Shown: positions 11,764 through 24,429, counted from the first letter of the stretch. The stretch is DNA of 64,000 bases from Uranotaenia lowii (GCF_029784155.1 NC_073692.1:329363920-329427919), one strand, 5' to 3'. A program made the numbers and translations. The notes: generated by a model not told the origin, from the letters alone.

Positions 11764-12640
11764 TTTATTGTCAACATATATAAAAATGAACGGAATTCAT
11801 TCTGTCTGACAAATCCCTATAGACTCGGAATATACTAAACCGATTTGAATTAATCTTAGCAGAGAGAAATCGGAGGCAGTGGAAGGCTTATATAATGGTT
11901 TGAGAGTCTTATAAACAATAGAAACACATTTGAATTACTCGAGAACTAATCAAGCGAATGGAACCAAATTTGGCATTCGAGAGGATAAGGATAAGACAAA
12001 TATTTGAAGGATGGTTTTAAACCCCTCCCTGCTTCCTGTATAGAGATAGAAAGAGGGGATTAGGCTCCAATACAACTTATTGCACAATTTAAAAATCTAA
12101 TTGAGCAAATGGAACCAAATTTGACATGGGTGGATGATGGGTAGGCATGACAAATGTCTCTTTGTTTATTTGGGACCCCTCTCTTCTTCCATTGGGGAGT
12201 TAAAAAAAGAGGAGAGGGGATCCCATAAATTTTTTGCATTGCTCGAGACTTTATCAAGCAAATCAAACCAAATTTGGCACAGGAAGGTATCTGGGTAAAA
12301 TAAATGTTTCAATAATTATTTGAGACCCCTCCTTTGTTCTATAGTGAAGGGAGAGAGTTTATTTTTTTCATATTTCGAGAAAAATCAAGCAAATGAATCG
12401 AATTTGTCGTAAGAAGTTTATTAGGTACGAAAAATCGTTCTCTGATTTTTTGAGTGCCCTCTGGTCTTCTTTGTAGAGCTTGGTAGTAGAAAGCCAAATT
12501 TACCTTGTAAGTATATAACCCCTCTCTCTTTTCACTGGAGCAATAAGAAGATGGAGGGGAGCTCAAGAAAAATTTTTGGAATAATTTTAGAGCTTATCGA
12601 GCAAATAGAAATAAATTTGAACGGGGAGATTATTGAGATA
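11764..12640 (+). repeat. Degenerate tandem repeats of about 150 bp
   Basis: Four to five diverged copies share the phrases caagcaaatgraaccaaattt, gacccctc and tcttccat...gagaggggat. Copies begin near 11935, 12085, 12235 and 12370, with a fainter one near 12585. No protein is coded. It resembles an old tandem or transposon-internal repeat. Confidence 0.65.
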
Positions 12641-14154
12641 CAAGAAATATTGTTGAGATAAGTCTATCAAACCATGATCATTCTTTAAATAATGTTTAAT
12701 CCTATCCTGAACAGAACTTTATAGCAAAATAACATCTTATTTGGCTACCATGCTTTGAAAGTAAAATTTGGTATCACTTTGCCCATATGAAGATGTCACA
12801 ATGCCAAAATTTGGTCCTCATTTTTCATATACGAATAATTTGATAATCCCAAGTGTAGGTTTCACTTAAACCCCAGATGATTTCTTATAACCACACAGAA
12901 AAAAATATGGACAATTACATGTCATTGAAAATGGTTACCTTTAAAATAATCCAACATGTAATTTCGAAATCACGTTATTTTCAATTGATTGGTTGAAAAG
13001 TAAACGATTAATCATTTGATATTACAGCAAATGTCCTGTAACACAAAGGAGCAGGACATGTACTGTAGCTTTACAGGTGAAAGCATTATTTTTAAGTGGA
13101 AACATTATTCACAGGCTGGTTTGAATTTAAGGACTGTAAAATTCGAGTGATTGTGGCTTAAGTGTTTATGGATGCAGTTTACATTACTTCCCGTTAGCAT
13201 CTTTTCGCAGACACCAAACCGCGTGAATTCTAGTAGCGGCCAACTTTTTGGACTTCAGGTTTGGTAAGTTCTTTTAAATTAAATCGCTCAAAAAAAATCA
13301 ATTCCATGACGTTACGTAAACATCGAGAGCATTTTGCGTACAATATTTCTCATATGTCTGATGCTTTAAGCAATCTGATTCGATTTTGGATTTGTAAGAA
13401 ATTTTATTTCATTATTCCAGATTTCAGGCCAATTCAAGACCAATCCACTATACAAGGAGGAACTGATATAGTATAAACGAGGATTGACAAAACTGCTCCC
13501 TTTTCGAATGCTTGTGGATGGATTCCGATGGCTAATTGATAAAGCTCGGTGAGTACAATTTTGTTAGGTATCGGTTTTTTTTGTTGGAGGGTACATTTAG
13601 AGTAAGTTACCTAAGGAGTTATTTTAATTCAAATCGATTTGATATTTAAGATATGAATTTAATTTTCAAACAAGAAATTGAAATAAAACCTATATGAAAC
13701 AGAAAAAAATAAACTTTCACGATCTTAACTGATTCTGAAACTTGAAATGTTTAGATATAATTTTTGAGATCTAGATATTAAATCGTGATCTTATTATGCG
13801 TTAAAAACCTAAATCTGAAATTGAAATTTGGTTAAAAATCGGATTCTAATATGTTTATAAAAAATCAGATCAGAGTCAGTTTATGTTCGATAATTCAGTT
13901 TTCTTTGGTTAGACATGTTTTGTCATTCTGAACAGTCATGTGGTTCAATACTATAATATCTACAAATCAAGTACCATTTTTACATTTTCTTCCTCCTTTT
14001 TTATGATTGTAAAGCAATAGTTAAATCAAAATTCAAATTTTTCTAAAATTCTAGTACTTCCTAGATATTTTTTTTTGCTGTGAACAATATTTTATTAATA
14101 AAAAATTAGTAAAAATTTAGTCCAGACACAAAATTTAAGTAAAAATGTTTTGCT

Positions 14155-14640
14155 ATCACAGAAAAAAAAGTAAAGTTACGATGCACGAAATTTTGAAATG
14201 TTTAACTTGAAAAGGAAAATCGCCCGAGAAGACATGTAAAATACATAAACCAAAATTCACAATCGATAAAATTTATGTAACCTCACATGCAAGAGCATGG
14301 GTAGAAAGAAATCGGGGGTTTTCATGTAATCATAAAGCTTTTTTTAATGTAAATCTCCATTTCCATTGTATTTCACTGCGTATTGTTAATCCACACAGTT
14401 GAAACAATCTAGCATTATATTACACGGGAGTTTACATTTTTTGTCATGTTATTATCATTTCTTCAAAAATCAAGTAAAATTTCATGACCCCTCTTGTCTT
14501 GCATGCATATACGTGTGTCTTTACATTAAAAAACATTAAACCATATATTTACTTCAAGCTGATTTACATGCAAATGTATGAACCTCTTTTACATGTCAAT
14601 GCAATTATACATGTTATTTGGCAAAGTTCAGCTATTTGCA
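14155..14640. repeat. Possible MITE remnant rich in ttacatg words
   Basis: The segment starts with another cacagaaaaaaaa end-like motif and has many catgtaa/ttacatg words, including paired ones near 14265 and 14600. It may be nested within the 12894-17880 interval. The assignment is tentative. Confidence 0.3.
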
Positions 14641-15864
14641 ATTGAATCCAGTCGCGAACAGTTTATCTCGGAGAATGTAAACTAAAAAGTGTGTTTAATG
14701 TATAATGTGTGCTTAACTTCATGTTTGAAAATGAATAATGTTAAATGTTTATCGAGTACACATTCAATATCAGCAAATTAACGTGCGTAACATCACGGAT
14801 TTAAATAATTGGTTGTTGATAAATCTGTTCTGAAAAATCTCAAAATTGAAGTGAACGTCGAAAAAAAAAAGAAATATTACATCCACATCAGTAAAAAATC
14901 TACCAATGATCACTGGTTCTTTTTGTAAACGTAACATGGATCATGGAAACCACTCAGAAAACTAAAGTGTGGAGGCAGAGTGAAATAATTGAATGGTGCC
15001 CTAAGTTGATTAATGAATGTAGGTATATCTAATGAATTATTTTTGAGTTTCAGATCTAATGTTAAGAAAAACAATTTTTTCGATAGTCATTCAAGACTAA
15101 ACGCACAAGTAAACGAACCGGAAATATGTCGCTTAGCCCCTTCAATTCAACTGATCGTAAGTGTTCAATATGTTCACAACTTATTTTTAAATCTCTAAAT
15201 AGATTTTGCCCATCATTTAACTAAGATAATTAGGCTCATCACGTTTTATCAGATCATGTTTAATTCAGATATCACTTGTTTGTGATGAAAAAACGAAGTA
15301 GTTTGAAATTATTGAATCAGTTAACTGTTTTCTACATTGAAACCCTAACGAAACTATTTTTGAGAACATTTACTTTAAGAACAGGTTCTTACCTTGTGAA
15401 CTTTGCTGAGACTATTTGTCGCTCTTTGTGTAAAAATCTAAATTTCTTTAAAGACTTATAATCCGATTTGAGAAAAATATTGCAACATTATTTCTTTAAT
15501 TCCCTTCAAAACAGTAAACCAAAATACAAACATGTAGGTAGTATCAGGTTGGTCGGTATTCTGCATGTAAGTGTGTTGAAAGGATCAAATGTAGAGAAAA
15601 AAAATTGTGGTATACGTTTAATTATAGCAAAAATGATTCAATTCGCAAAATTCAAAGGAAAATCCACAATAAAAATGCATGAAAGATAATTAAGTATAAG
15701 CATATTCCAATTATAAAACTATCTGCAAAATCTCCCTTAATTAGCGATAAGTTTTGATAATTTCGAACTGACTAATACATGTACAAGCAACAGACTTTAA
15801 TACCTGCTGTAATACACACTTTGTCGTTTCTATCGTTCTTATCGATTCTGTCAGTTCAATCAAA

Positions 15865-16495
15865 GGTGGCAGGTGTTCTAGTTTTTCAGGATTTGACCTG
15901 ATTTTGAATAATCATTGTCCTGATTTCGTACAGCTATAGCACTTTACTACAGCTGCATTTTACTATAGCTGCACTTTACAATTTATAGAATCGTTTGTTA
16001 AACGTTCTTGCTAAGCTTCAATAAATCATTTTGGTACTGTATTACAAAACGTGTCGTTACAATCCTGTTTTATTCGAGAAGTCAACCAAGATTCTGCTCG
16101 CTTTGGTTGCATAAAATCATGCATCCATTCTGTTAATCAATACAAAGTTTTAAGTGCACAGAATATATTGCATTAATGAAAGCGTATAGATATATACGCC
16201 CTAATTTTTGCTATTCAATACCGAAAAATTTTGGTTGGCAAAGTTCTAGTTCCAAAAAAAAAATTTCATTGGTTGAACGAGTAAAACTTTTTTATAACAA
16301 CAATATTGAATGCTATCATGATTTAACTTGAATATCAACATATTATTTTAATAATAATTAAAAACGAGCCTAATTCAGTACCTTTGACAATACAGTTTTG
16401 ATAATTCAGTACAATTTAAGCGATTTAGGAAAATCAGTACGTCATGAAAAAAATCAGTACAAATCCTGCTAAATCATTGCACATGGCACCTCTAT
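15865..16495. repeat. MITE-like element with tggcaggtg / cacatggcacc ends
   Basis: The left end aaaggtggcaggtgttctag and the right end tgcacatggcacctctatt are roughly inverted. The flanks near each end hold cctgatt or tcagtac phrases. No coding capacity is seen. The boundaries are approximate. Confidence 0.4.
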
Positions 16496-18350
16496 TAAAA
16501 CCCCATCAACGATCATCTTGCCAGGTGAGGCCAGGTGGAGTATTTTGATCATAAAAAACTTTAGAGATCTATGTTAAATTATGTTTTTTTTATTTAATTC
16601 CTTTAAATACAAAATGGGTATGTATTTCAATGATTTTAATTTGGTTAAGCTATGTGACGCATTTATAATGCTATCATAATACCTATATATTTCAAAAAAC
16701 ATCTGTGTGATGGTGCTTTTACTATAGGCATTTTAATACTGAAAATTGGAAAATTGGATTTCGTTTTAGGCCTCAATTTATTTGTTTTTTTTTTCCTTAT
16801 TTTCAGGTATATATTCGAGTACTCGACATCATGAACCTCTATCTGCTAACTTTAATCTTGGGCTGAGTAGAAGCTGTACCGATTGAAACTCTTCAGCCAT
16901 GGTTCTGTTGTGAAACGACCGGAGGTTTTGCCTAGGTTGCCGCTCGAAAGCTTTCATCAATCTATCCGTGATTTTCCGACATGAAGCTTGAATTAAGGAA
17001 TCCCACACTACTGAAATGAAATTAGTGATTAATGAATGTGACACGGGACTCAGTGCTTTGATAAAAAGATACTATTATGTGGAAGTTTTCGTTAGAGTTG
17101 GAAAGATCTTTGTTAGAAGTATTTTTCAAAGGACTGAGAAACAGCTTCTGCAGTGATAAGAGCAACAATCGAAAAGATGCGGAGGTATTTTTTAAACTGT
17201 TTAAAGCTTTTATACATAAACGAAGTTCATCAAACTCAAACTAAAAAAAACCATTACATTCTTGTTTGTCTCATAAGACAGCGCCGAAAAGAGTTTTACA
17301 GATTCTGATAATTATTTCTCCACGGTTTTTGCATTTTTCGTGCACACGACTCACCATCATTTCAAAGTGGCAGGATTAAAGCTCTAAATCACCAAAAGTA
17401 AATCGTAAGCAATGAATAGTGATTTTAATGATTGAGAACTAGAATCATATGCTTGTTAAGCATCTAGGTGTACATATGTATTTAGTTTGGTAAGCTAAAT
17501 TAAGCAATTATGATCAATAAATTCGATTGTTTAACATTCACGCAGTCTTTTAATCATCAGAAAATATTTCCATTGATATTGATAAGATTTATCAGTAATA
17601 TAAAAATGTAGATTTCCTATAAATAAAACTTTCCTAGAAATAAATATTTAAATTTCTTTTCATGAAATAAACAATATTATTATTTTACTGGTCGCTGAAA
17701 TTACAGGTCGCTTGAAATTACAGTTTGCTTGCAATTACAGGTCACCTGCAATTACAGGCCTGTAATTTTAAACTTGCCTGTGAATTGCATGTCCTCGACC
17801 TGTAAAATTGCGGTAAATGTGCTGCTCCTTTTTGTTACAGGACATTTACTGTAATTTTACAGAAAATATTTTTTTCTGTGCATCGGGAAAAATCGAGAAA
17901 TCATTTTGGCACATTTTGGTTACTGCTTTATTGCGATGCAGGCATCAAAATCTGCTCAGGATATTTACTCTAATTTTTTTTTATTTTCTCACTAGTAATT
18001 TACTTTCAGAAGAGTTAATACATCCTAACAATTTTTTTTAAACTACTACAGACTTTTTTCAATTTTGGCAACACGCCCGAACATTTTGTGTTGCCAAATC
18101 CCAATGTTGCCAAAATCGAACAGTTTTTTTCTCAACTTTTGTTTTGTTTATAATGTTTTTTTGTCATATTTGCTATTTATGATATTCTCCAAAAGCTTTT
18201 AATTATTTCTTGTCATTTTTAGTCTTTCATTTGTATTGGATTTTTTTTATTTTATAAAACTATCATCATTTTTGAGAGCTTTTTAATTTTTTTTGTTTTT
18301 GATTTGTATTTTTTCTCCAATTAAAAACGTTAAAATGAATTTATTCTCAT

Positions 18351-18859
18351 GTTTATTCTTATCTTCTTTTTTTATGTTGAAAATCAAGTCAAACATAATC
18401 ATGAATTTTTTATCTTTTATTTGAGAAACTCTATTATATTATTTTTACCCATTATTCTTAACACTGAAATACAGACCACGTTTGTTTTTGGCAATATTCG
18501 ATTTTTACACATGGGCCAAAATTGAGCGGTTTTTTTTCTTTCTAATGACATAGCCTTATAGTTAAAGTTGTTGAAGAAACAATAAAATTTAGACAAACAC
18601 TACAGACATGACAAACTCATGTATAAATTACATTGTTCCTTCAACGACTTAAACTATAAGGCTATGTCATTAGAAAAAAAACCACTCGATTTTGGCACAT
18701 GTGTTAAAATCGAATATTCCCAAAAACGAACGGGGTCTGTATTTCAGTGTTAAGAATAATGGGTAAGAATTATTTAATAGAGTTTCTCAAATAAAAGATA
18801 AGAATTTCTTGATTATGTTTGACTTGATTTTCAACTTGAAAAAGGAGATGAGAATAAAC
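18351..18859. repeat. Fold-back (long inverted repeat) element
   Basis: Left arm 18351-18588 and right arm 18628-18859 are inverted copies with few differences. Shared phrases include gacatagccttatagtt and its inverse, and gttgaaaatcaagtc and its inverse. The spacer is about 40 bases. A transcript would form a hairpin of about 230 bp. This is a fold-back element or a recent inverted duplication. Confidence 0.85.
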
Positions 18860-19544
18860 ACAAAATCACAGATATTTTTAGTGTTATGATCTATCATAAT
18901 CTCTTGCAGCAGCTTAAAAACCTTAAAAACAAGGAAAAGTAACTGGCTTAACATCTTTAACTTACAAGTAGTTTAACAAATGGAGCTCTCGATATCCATT
19001 TATTGCCATATATTCAAGCGGTAACAAAAATCGAATGGTTTGGACAACTCAAACGAGCCAAACAGGTTTAAAAACTGCAATTTTTTTCAGAGGGTGTGTT
19101 CATGATAAAAAGTGAATGGAGCTCAAAGAACCATGTCAGTGGTTTTTAGGGAAGCAAATCGAACAGAACTAATAATGATAAGTAGTTTATCACTTGTTTA
19201 ACACTTAGCGATAAATATGAGAACGCGATGACTTCTCATCCGTTTACAATGAAAATCAAGATAATTCGTCAGAAATTATTTTCTCTCAGTCTGTCCTAGT
19301 TCTGAAAATATTCTGAGATAAAACTGGAAGCAAGCAAGAGGACAAAAGCAGAGAGATTCCTTTGCCAGCTATTTGCTTCCGTTCTGACTCTCAGCACCCT
19401 TAACCATGCTAAATATTTAGTGAGAAATTTTCTCTCGTCCGGCAGTGAGAACTTATCCTTAACGTTAAAAGAGACGATCAATTTGAATCGGAATGAATAA
19501 CTTATCGAGAGAAAAACGGAAATTGATAAGTGCTAGTATCAAAG

Positions 19545-19995
19545 ATGCCAATGTGCCTGATATTCCAGGCTCTGTCTGATTTTTCGAGGCTAAGCCTGAC
19601 AATCTGATAAGCTACTGAAGTTTCTTGATTTTTGAAAAAATGCCTGATTTTTCCTGAGTTTTGCGAATGTGATGAAAAATGGATAGTAAGGAACTGGATT
19701 AAGTACTAACTGCTGAGATTCAAAAATGAAAATGTGGCTGAATCAAAGCAATCGAAAGGTTCCCTTTAATTCTTATTAGAAAAAGGGAATTAGAGGAAAT
19801 CTTTTGATTGCTTTGATTCAGTAGAATTATTCAACCAAGAAGGCTCACAACAGATATTCAAGTGGAAAGGTTGAGGCATGACCAAAAAAAGCTCATCTCG
19901 ATGAGCGAAATTTTCGTTACTGTAACGAAGCCTGATTTTCCCTGATTTTTATTTCAGCAGTTCCCTGATTTTTGAAAAAAACAAATGTTGACAAC
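19545..19995. repeat. MITE-like element with cctgatttt words
   Basis: It starts near agatgccaatgtgcctga and ends at gttgacaaccctggc, with many cctgatttt words near both ends and an inverted agcaatcgaaaggttccc / tcttttgattgctttgattc pair inside. It has no coding content. Confidence 0.4.
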
Positions 19996-20267
19996 CCTGG
20001 CTAGTATAGTGTTCTTGCGGATAAAAATCTCTCTCACGGGTGTTTTGATCGGGAAATTCTTTCGGAGAATAACGATTTTTGGATTCTCTGCTGGTTTCTT
20101 GCGCCGAGTGTCCGATACATAGAATATGTTCATGAAATCTTCACTGTTAACAATCCAAAACCAGAGTTTTTGATTTATTCCAGTCAATATTTCTACGGCT
20201 ACACCCATAGTAGAAGTTGCAAAATTTCTAGGCCGATCGGATCTGATTTTAGGCCGAAAATTCGCTG

Positions 20268-20643
20268 AAAAGTGTACTGTACCAAAGCTGATATGATTGT
20301 AAAAGCACTAAAGACTCGAGCTCCTAAGCAAAATGATGCATGCTCACTACATTCAAGCAAAACTAGAAAAACATTTCATGGGATTTTCATCCTATTGGAT
20401 AATTAATAAAAAAAAATTCAAAATAAATAAATCAGAATCGAACCCAACCCTACATTGTTATTTTGACTTGCCAGTCCAAAAAATTAACCAGTGTACCAAC
20501 TGAGCCAGCTGGCAAACGAAGGTTTATTGTTGTTTGGTCGGTGGTTTTTTTTTATCATCTTTTATTTTTGATCGGAATGAGCTAGGAATGGTATAAGAAT
20601 GGGAAAGATGAAACTGCTTTCCATTGCCGGTTTACATACACAC
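20268..20643. repeat. Dispersed repeat family R1, copy 1 (carries a tRNA-like SINE head)
   Basis: This copy matches 30872-31364 from aaaagtgtactgtaccaaag through ggtttacatacacac, with shared blocks such as tacattcaagcraaac and aaaaacattt. On the minus strand at about 20435-20515 it holds tggctcagttgg, a good tRNA A box, and gggttcgattct, close to a B box. It is probably a tRNA-derived non-autonomous element. Confidence 0.7.
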
Positions 20644-21455
20644 TAGAGTGCCCCAAATGACCCGATATTTGAAAAAGTTATGCGCTGTAGGCTTAAATTG
20701 ATTTTTGGCCTAGTACAAGGTCTCATGCCAAATTTGGGCCAGATCGGATCACGGGAAGGGGTTGCTCAACTAGTCTAAAGTTTCTATGGGATTTCGGGAC
20801 ATTTTGTAAGGGAGGAACACGAAAATCCAGTTTTTCATGAATAACTTTAGTCCTCTTCGGCCGATTTCTTTCTAAATCCTTTCATTTAAGACAAGTAACA
20901 ATAGTCCATTTGAATATCCCACTGGTACAGTTCAGTTCAATGAGCCAAATTTGGATCGCAATAATTCAACCCACGAGCCGTTGATCAAAATAACTTTTCG
21001 ATTATCAGCCTTCCCAACGGTGCGGACCCTAAACGATTTACGATATTGAAGTTATCGATCCGGCAGCATCGCTCGGCAAAAATATTACTTTCGACCAGCT
21101 GGCCATTGTTGCAAGGAACAACGGAAAAAAAATCATTCAATTATTTGGCTCGTGCCCGATGGGTTAAGCCCTCGTTTTGGTGGGTCACAGTATTACTAAG
21201 TAAGGCGTGTCGTCGTCCCAACATCTTAGAGAGGGGTCCCCCTGATGAAATTGCATCATCGGGTATTTTGATCTTGCACTCCCTGGCACCGTTGTCGTCG
21301 ACCTGAAATGGTCGCAACCGTCATCAATTGGCAATCAGATCAACAGCAGTAGCACACTTTGGGTACGCTAGCTCTCGGTACCTAATGGTGGGTTTTTCCT
21401 ATCCCCCATTTCTCCACCTGTTTGGATGCAGTTTCATATTTACTTCTGCGCCTAT
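20644..21455. other. Gene-free stretch with a possible coding relic
   Basis: It holds a GC-richer patch at about 21040-21170 where one frame reads as a plausible peptide fragment (EVIDPAASLGKNITFDQLAI) up to a stop. I do not recognise the family and see no splice sites. The rest resembles dispersed repeat sequence. Confidence 0.35.
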
Positions 21456-21456
21456 A

Positions 21457-22309
21457 GGGGAAAAGTTCATATAACGCCCCATGTGGCTAATACGCGCCAC
21501 CCTTGTTTTGAAGATTCTGAAACATTTTAAGCCTGCAAAATATTACCAATTTGTTTTAAATGCTGTGATACGCCATGGCAAGTATGAATTTTTCCTTAAA
21601 ATGCCCCTGTGTCGTGATAATTTCACAATTTAGGTTTTTCTTCATTTCGATCTAAATTTTAAAACACTTTCAATAAGGTGTCATCTAGCAGAGAAAAACG
21701 AATAAGACAATATTTTCTGACACATCGATAGAGGAGAATCTAAACTATGATTTTATGCTAAAAAATCATACTGAACTCGCAAAGGTATGCTTTTCATGGG
21801 TATGTTCTATCACGGCTCATGCGCTCGTTATAACGCGCCAATCGTAGTAGGCTGAAAATAGCATAAATTTTTCAAAAGGGCCAATTTTCATTGAAAATGA
21901 ACAAAAAGTCTAAAACCATATTTTGAGCGTTAATTCAGCCCAAAAAAATCTACTTTTCCATTTTTTTAAATTTTGATTAGTCCATTTTGATTTTCTTTTC
22001 AGTCAAAGTGTCTGTAAGTATTGGTGTGTTTTCGGTCTTCGGCTGCTCTCGGCTGTGTTCGGCTGCTAGGCGCGTATTGAATACACAGCGGCGCGTATTT
22101 GCAACACAGTTTTGTTCTGTGGCTTTGAATAAGGTTTTTAAAAATCAAGTTTTTGAAGCAACCATAGCAATTTGAGAAATAAAAAATCATAGGCATTTGT
22201 AGAAAACACTTTTCTTCAACGATTACACCCATTTTTAACACAATTTACACGTGGAATACATAGAAAATCAGCGATTCGCTTAGGTGGCGCATAATAGGGC
22301 ATGTTCCCC
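21457..22309. mobile_element. TA-flanked non-autonomous element with GGGGAA termini, copy 1
   Basis: The left end is TA-GGGGAAAAG and the right end is CATGTTCCCC-TA. Inside the ends lie taacgcccc/tacgcgcc and its counterpart ggcgcataatagggc. It is about 853 bases with no transposase. Copies with the same layout lie at 31628-32547 and 46348-47529. Confidence 0.65.
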
Positions 22310-22534
22310 TACTATACATACTCTTTTTTGCCATTCCCTTTTATAAACTCCTAGCCCATGACTGTTTGGATGATTGTTGGTAGCATTAGCTACCCGTTAC
22401 CCCGATGTATTGTGTTAGTTATAGTGATCTATTGAAGGGAGATTTTTTTTCGGCAGGTACGATCCATGATTTAATTACCATGAAATCCCAACCATTACGT
22501 GGAATGATGTTTGCGAATTTACTTTCTTGTTGCT

Positions 22535-22572
22535 TATAAAAACCAAGGTTCAATCCTCTGGTCAGCATCAGT
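22535..22572 (+). promoter_or_regulatory. Core promoter of histidine-rich gene A
   Basis: TATAAAAA starts at 22535, and cagcatcagt with a TCAGT initiator lies at 22568-22572. The block from the TATA box through accaaggtt, the initiator and the leader cgtcgttgttccagtgtgca is shared with genes B to E at the same spacing (33-35 bases from TATA to the initiator A). Confidence 0.75.
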
Positions 22573-22630
22573 TCCAATCCGTCGTTGTTCCAGTGTGCAT
22601 TTCAACTTACTAAGCTCAGGGAGCAACACA

Positions 22631-23382
22631 ATGCAGGTGAGTTGGAAGCATCATTTGGGTTAAAAGATGTTCTGGTTCCAAAACTAATAGTACCGTTTTT
22701 ATTCTTATAGAAAATTCTATCATCCCTTGTTATTGCCATCGTTGCTGGCGTTGCTGTTGACTCTGCCGCAGTCGATCTGACGAGTAAATCAGTGGGCAAA
22801 CGAGATCTATGGCAATATAGTGGATTTGAAGGGGGATATCATGGCGGTTCAGGAATCCAGGAACGATCGTTCTCTGGAGCCTGGAACTCCGGACACGGTG
22901 CTGAACAACATCAGCCACAACAACAGGAACAACACTTCCAGGGTCATCAGGAACATTCACAGCAACTGAGGGTCCCGGCTGTTCATGAATGGCACAGCGA
23001 TGGAGGTTATGGAGGCAATCAGGGTCACCAGGATGCCTGGAAGCCAACATCCTTCGGCGCATCCCGATCGCTGCATGGAATCAACAGTCACAGCGTAGAA
23101 TCCAACGAGAAAGAGCATACGCAGAATGAGTGGCATGGGGATGAGAGCCAGGAACGAGGACACGATGGAGGTCACGGAGGTCACGAAGCTCACATTGAAG
23201 ATCACGAGCATGCTCACCACCATCACCATCATCATCATGTTAAGGTTATTGAGGTTCCAAAACCTTTCCCTGTACATGTGGAAAAGCCATATCCAGTGTA
23301 TGTTGAAAAGCCAGTTATTGTGGAGAAGCACGTGCCAATCAAGCTGCTGATCACCAAGAAGTATCACTCACATAAACACTGA
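22631..23382 (+). CDS. Secreted histidine-rich protein, paralogue A
   Basis: Exon 1 (22631-22636) codes only Met-Gln and ends at GTGAGT. Exon 2 (22711-23382) follows a tattcttatag acceptor. The product is 225 residues. The first 20 or so ([20 protein letters not shown]) form a signal peptide. GKRDLWQY follows and includes a dibasic KR that could be a processing site. The middle is rich in Gly, His and Gln with the conserved [11 protein letters not shown] motif. Near the end is a run of His ([11 protein letters not shown] region) followed by [20 protein letters not shown] and related Val-Pro-Lys-Glu repeats. The C-terminal repeats resemble insect cuticle-type proteins and the His run could bind metal, but function is inference. 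AATAAA lies at 23460. Confidence 0.85.
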
Positions 23383-23654
23383 TGAGTGAATACTTCTAGT
23401 TTAACCTTAGGATAGATGTCAGTCAAAGTCGTAGTTATTAAGTTAGTTAAATTTTACAAAATAAAAATGTTTTTGTTTAAAAAAACCACGTTTTAAGTTG
23501 GCCTTCGAATTGCTTCTAGGGCTTCCACGGCCGATGGTTCGTCGAGAGAAGGTATCCAACCTTCAGAGACCTACAATGGTTGGCAATCCACTCCGCTTGT
23601 AATAGTCTCTTCAGATTAACCCCAGATGCATTCCCTCTGAAATATATATTATTT

Positions 23655-23797
23655 ATACAATGAAATACATCTTACCTGCCGACAACTTATGGAATTCGAA
23701 TCCAAAAGATTTCTTGCCGATACCGGGAATCAAACTTAGTACGCCTGGGATACCAGACTTGCGCCAGCCTATCCACTAGACCACATCAGCGCTCTTA
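23655..23797 (-). mobile_element. tRNA-derived SINE, copy 1
   Basis: On the minus strand it reads agcgctgatgtggtctagtg, with a perfect Pol III A box TGGTCTAGTGG, then a cggtatcggcaag core, a B-box-like ggattcgaattcc and a caggtaagatgt tail. It matches 40405-40560 in the opposite orientation. The family name is not known to me. Confidence 0.7.
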
Positions 23798-23825
23798 AGT
23801 TATCTTTAAATCACGTAAACATTTA

Positions 23826-23900
23826 TAGGTGATATAGCTCAGTTGTTAAAAACAAGTATCTGCTGAGCTGATGTCCATGATTTCAAGCCCAAGTGTAAAC
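23826..23900 (+). repeat. Degenerate tRNA-like sequence
   Basis: The phrase ggtgatatagctcagttgtt has an A-box-like tagctcagttg, and gatttcaagccc further on is B-box-like. Pairing in the stems is poor, so it is a pseudo-tRNA or SINE head at best. Confidence 0.3.
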
Positions 23901-24429
23901 ATCGAACAAAATGGTACAGGAAAAGTTTTTCAATAACTGTGCGCCAACTGCATCGTGCGCCAACTGCATGACATGAAACAATGTTCCGAAATTCACTCGA
24001 GAAATGCAATCAGGTCGTTTCTACCTAGAAAATGTCTACTTCGTGTACCGCGATACGCCCGTGGTTCGAGATTCGGTTTAATATTTTTCGAACATCAAGC
24101 GCCTTCTTAAAAATATAGCATGTTCATCGGGTGCTACCTTTGCTTTTCGTCTCGTGGCCAATCGAAGATGATAAACATACTTGTTGATAAATTTTGAACG
24201 TCTCTTACTAACTGATTCACAAACGATCAGATAGACGATCATTAATGTATCAGAAAGAAAATTTTTAGAAATACCTGGACCACAAATTTGACGAACCCTT
24301 AGCTCAGGGTGGGCAGTTCATTGCGATAACCTGTAGCAATGGTTTGCCCACGGAGAAACAGACAGGACAGGATATTGGGATCCACCAAAAACTGTACTTA
24401 GTTACTTACATACTTAATGTACCCGCGCC
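23901..24429. other. Gene-free stretch before the RTE relic
   Basis: I see no gene or clear repeat. A short duplicated phrase tgcgccaactgcat occurs twice near 23940-23970. Confidence 0.4.

Larger units (their letters stand above)
12894..17880. repeat. Pair of inverted similar ends bounding about 5 kb
   Basis: CACAGAAAAAAATAT at 12894-12908 is the exact inverse of 17866-17880. Inward of it, the left side has aaatgtcctgtaacacaaag near 13030 and the right side has its inverted counterpart near 17815-17850. This could be one long non-autonomous TIR element or two MITEs in opposite orientation. No transposase is visible between them. Confidence 0.5.

Noticed and set aside
22957..23367. Antisense frames rich in Met and Val over the His-rich genes
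   Set aside because: CAC/CAT runs read on the other strand as GTG/ATG. They are shadows of the spliced genes, and the same pattern occurs over B, C and D.
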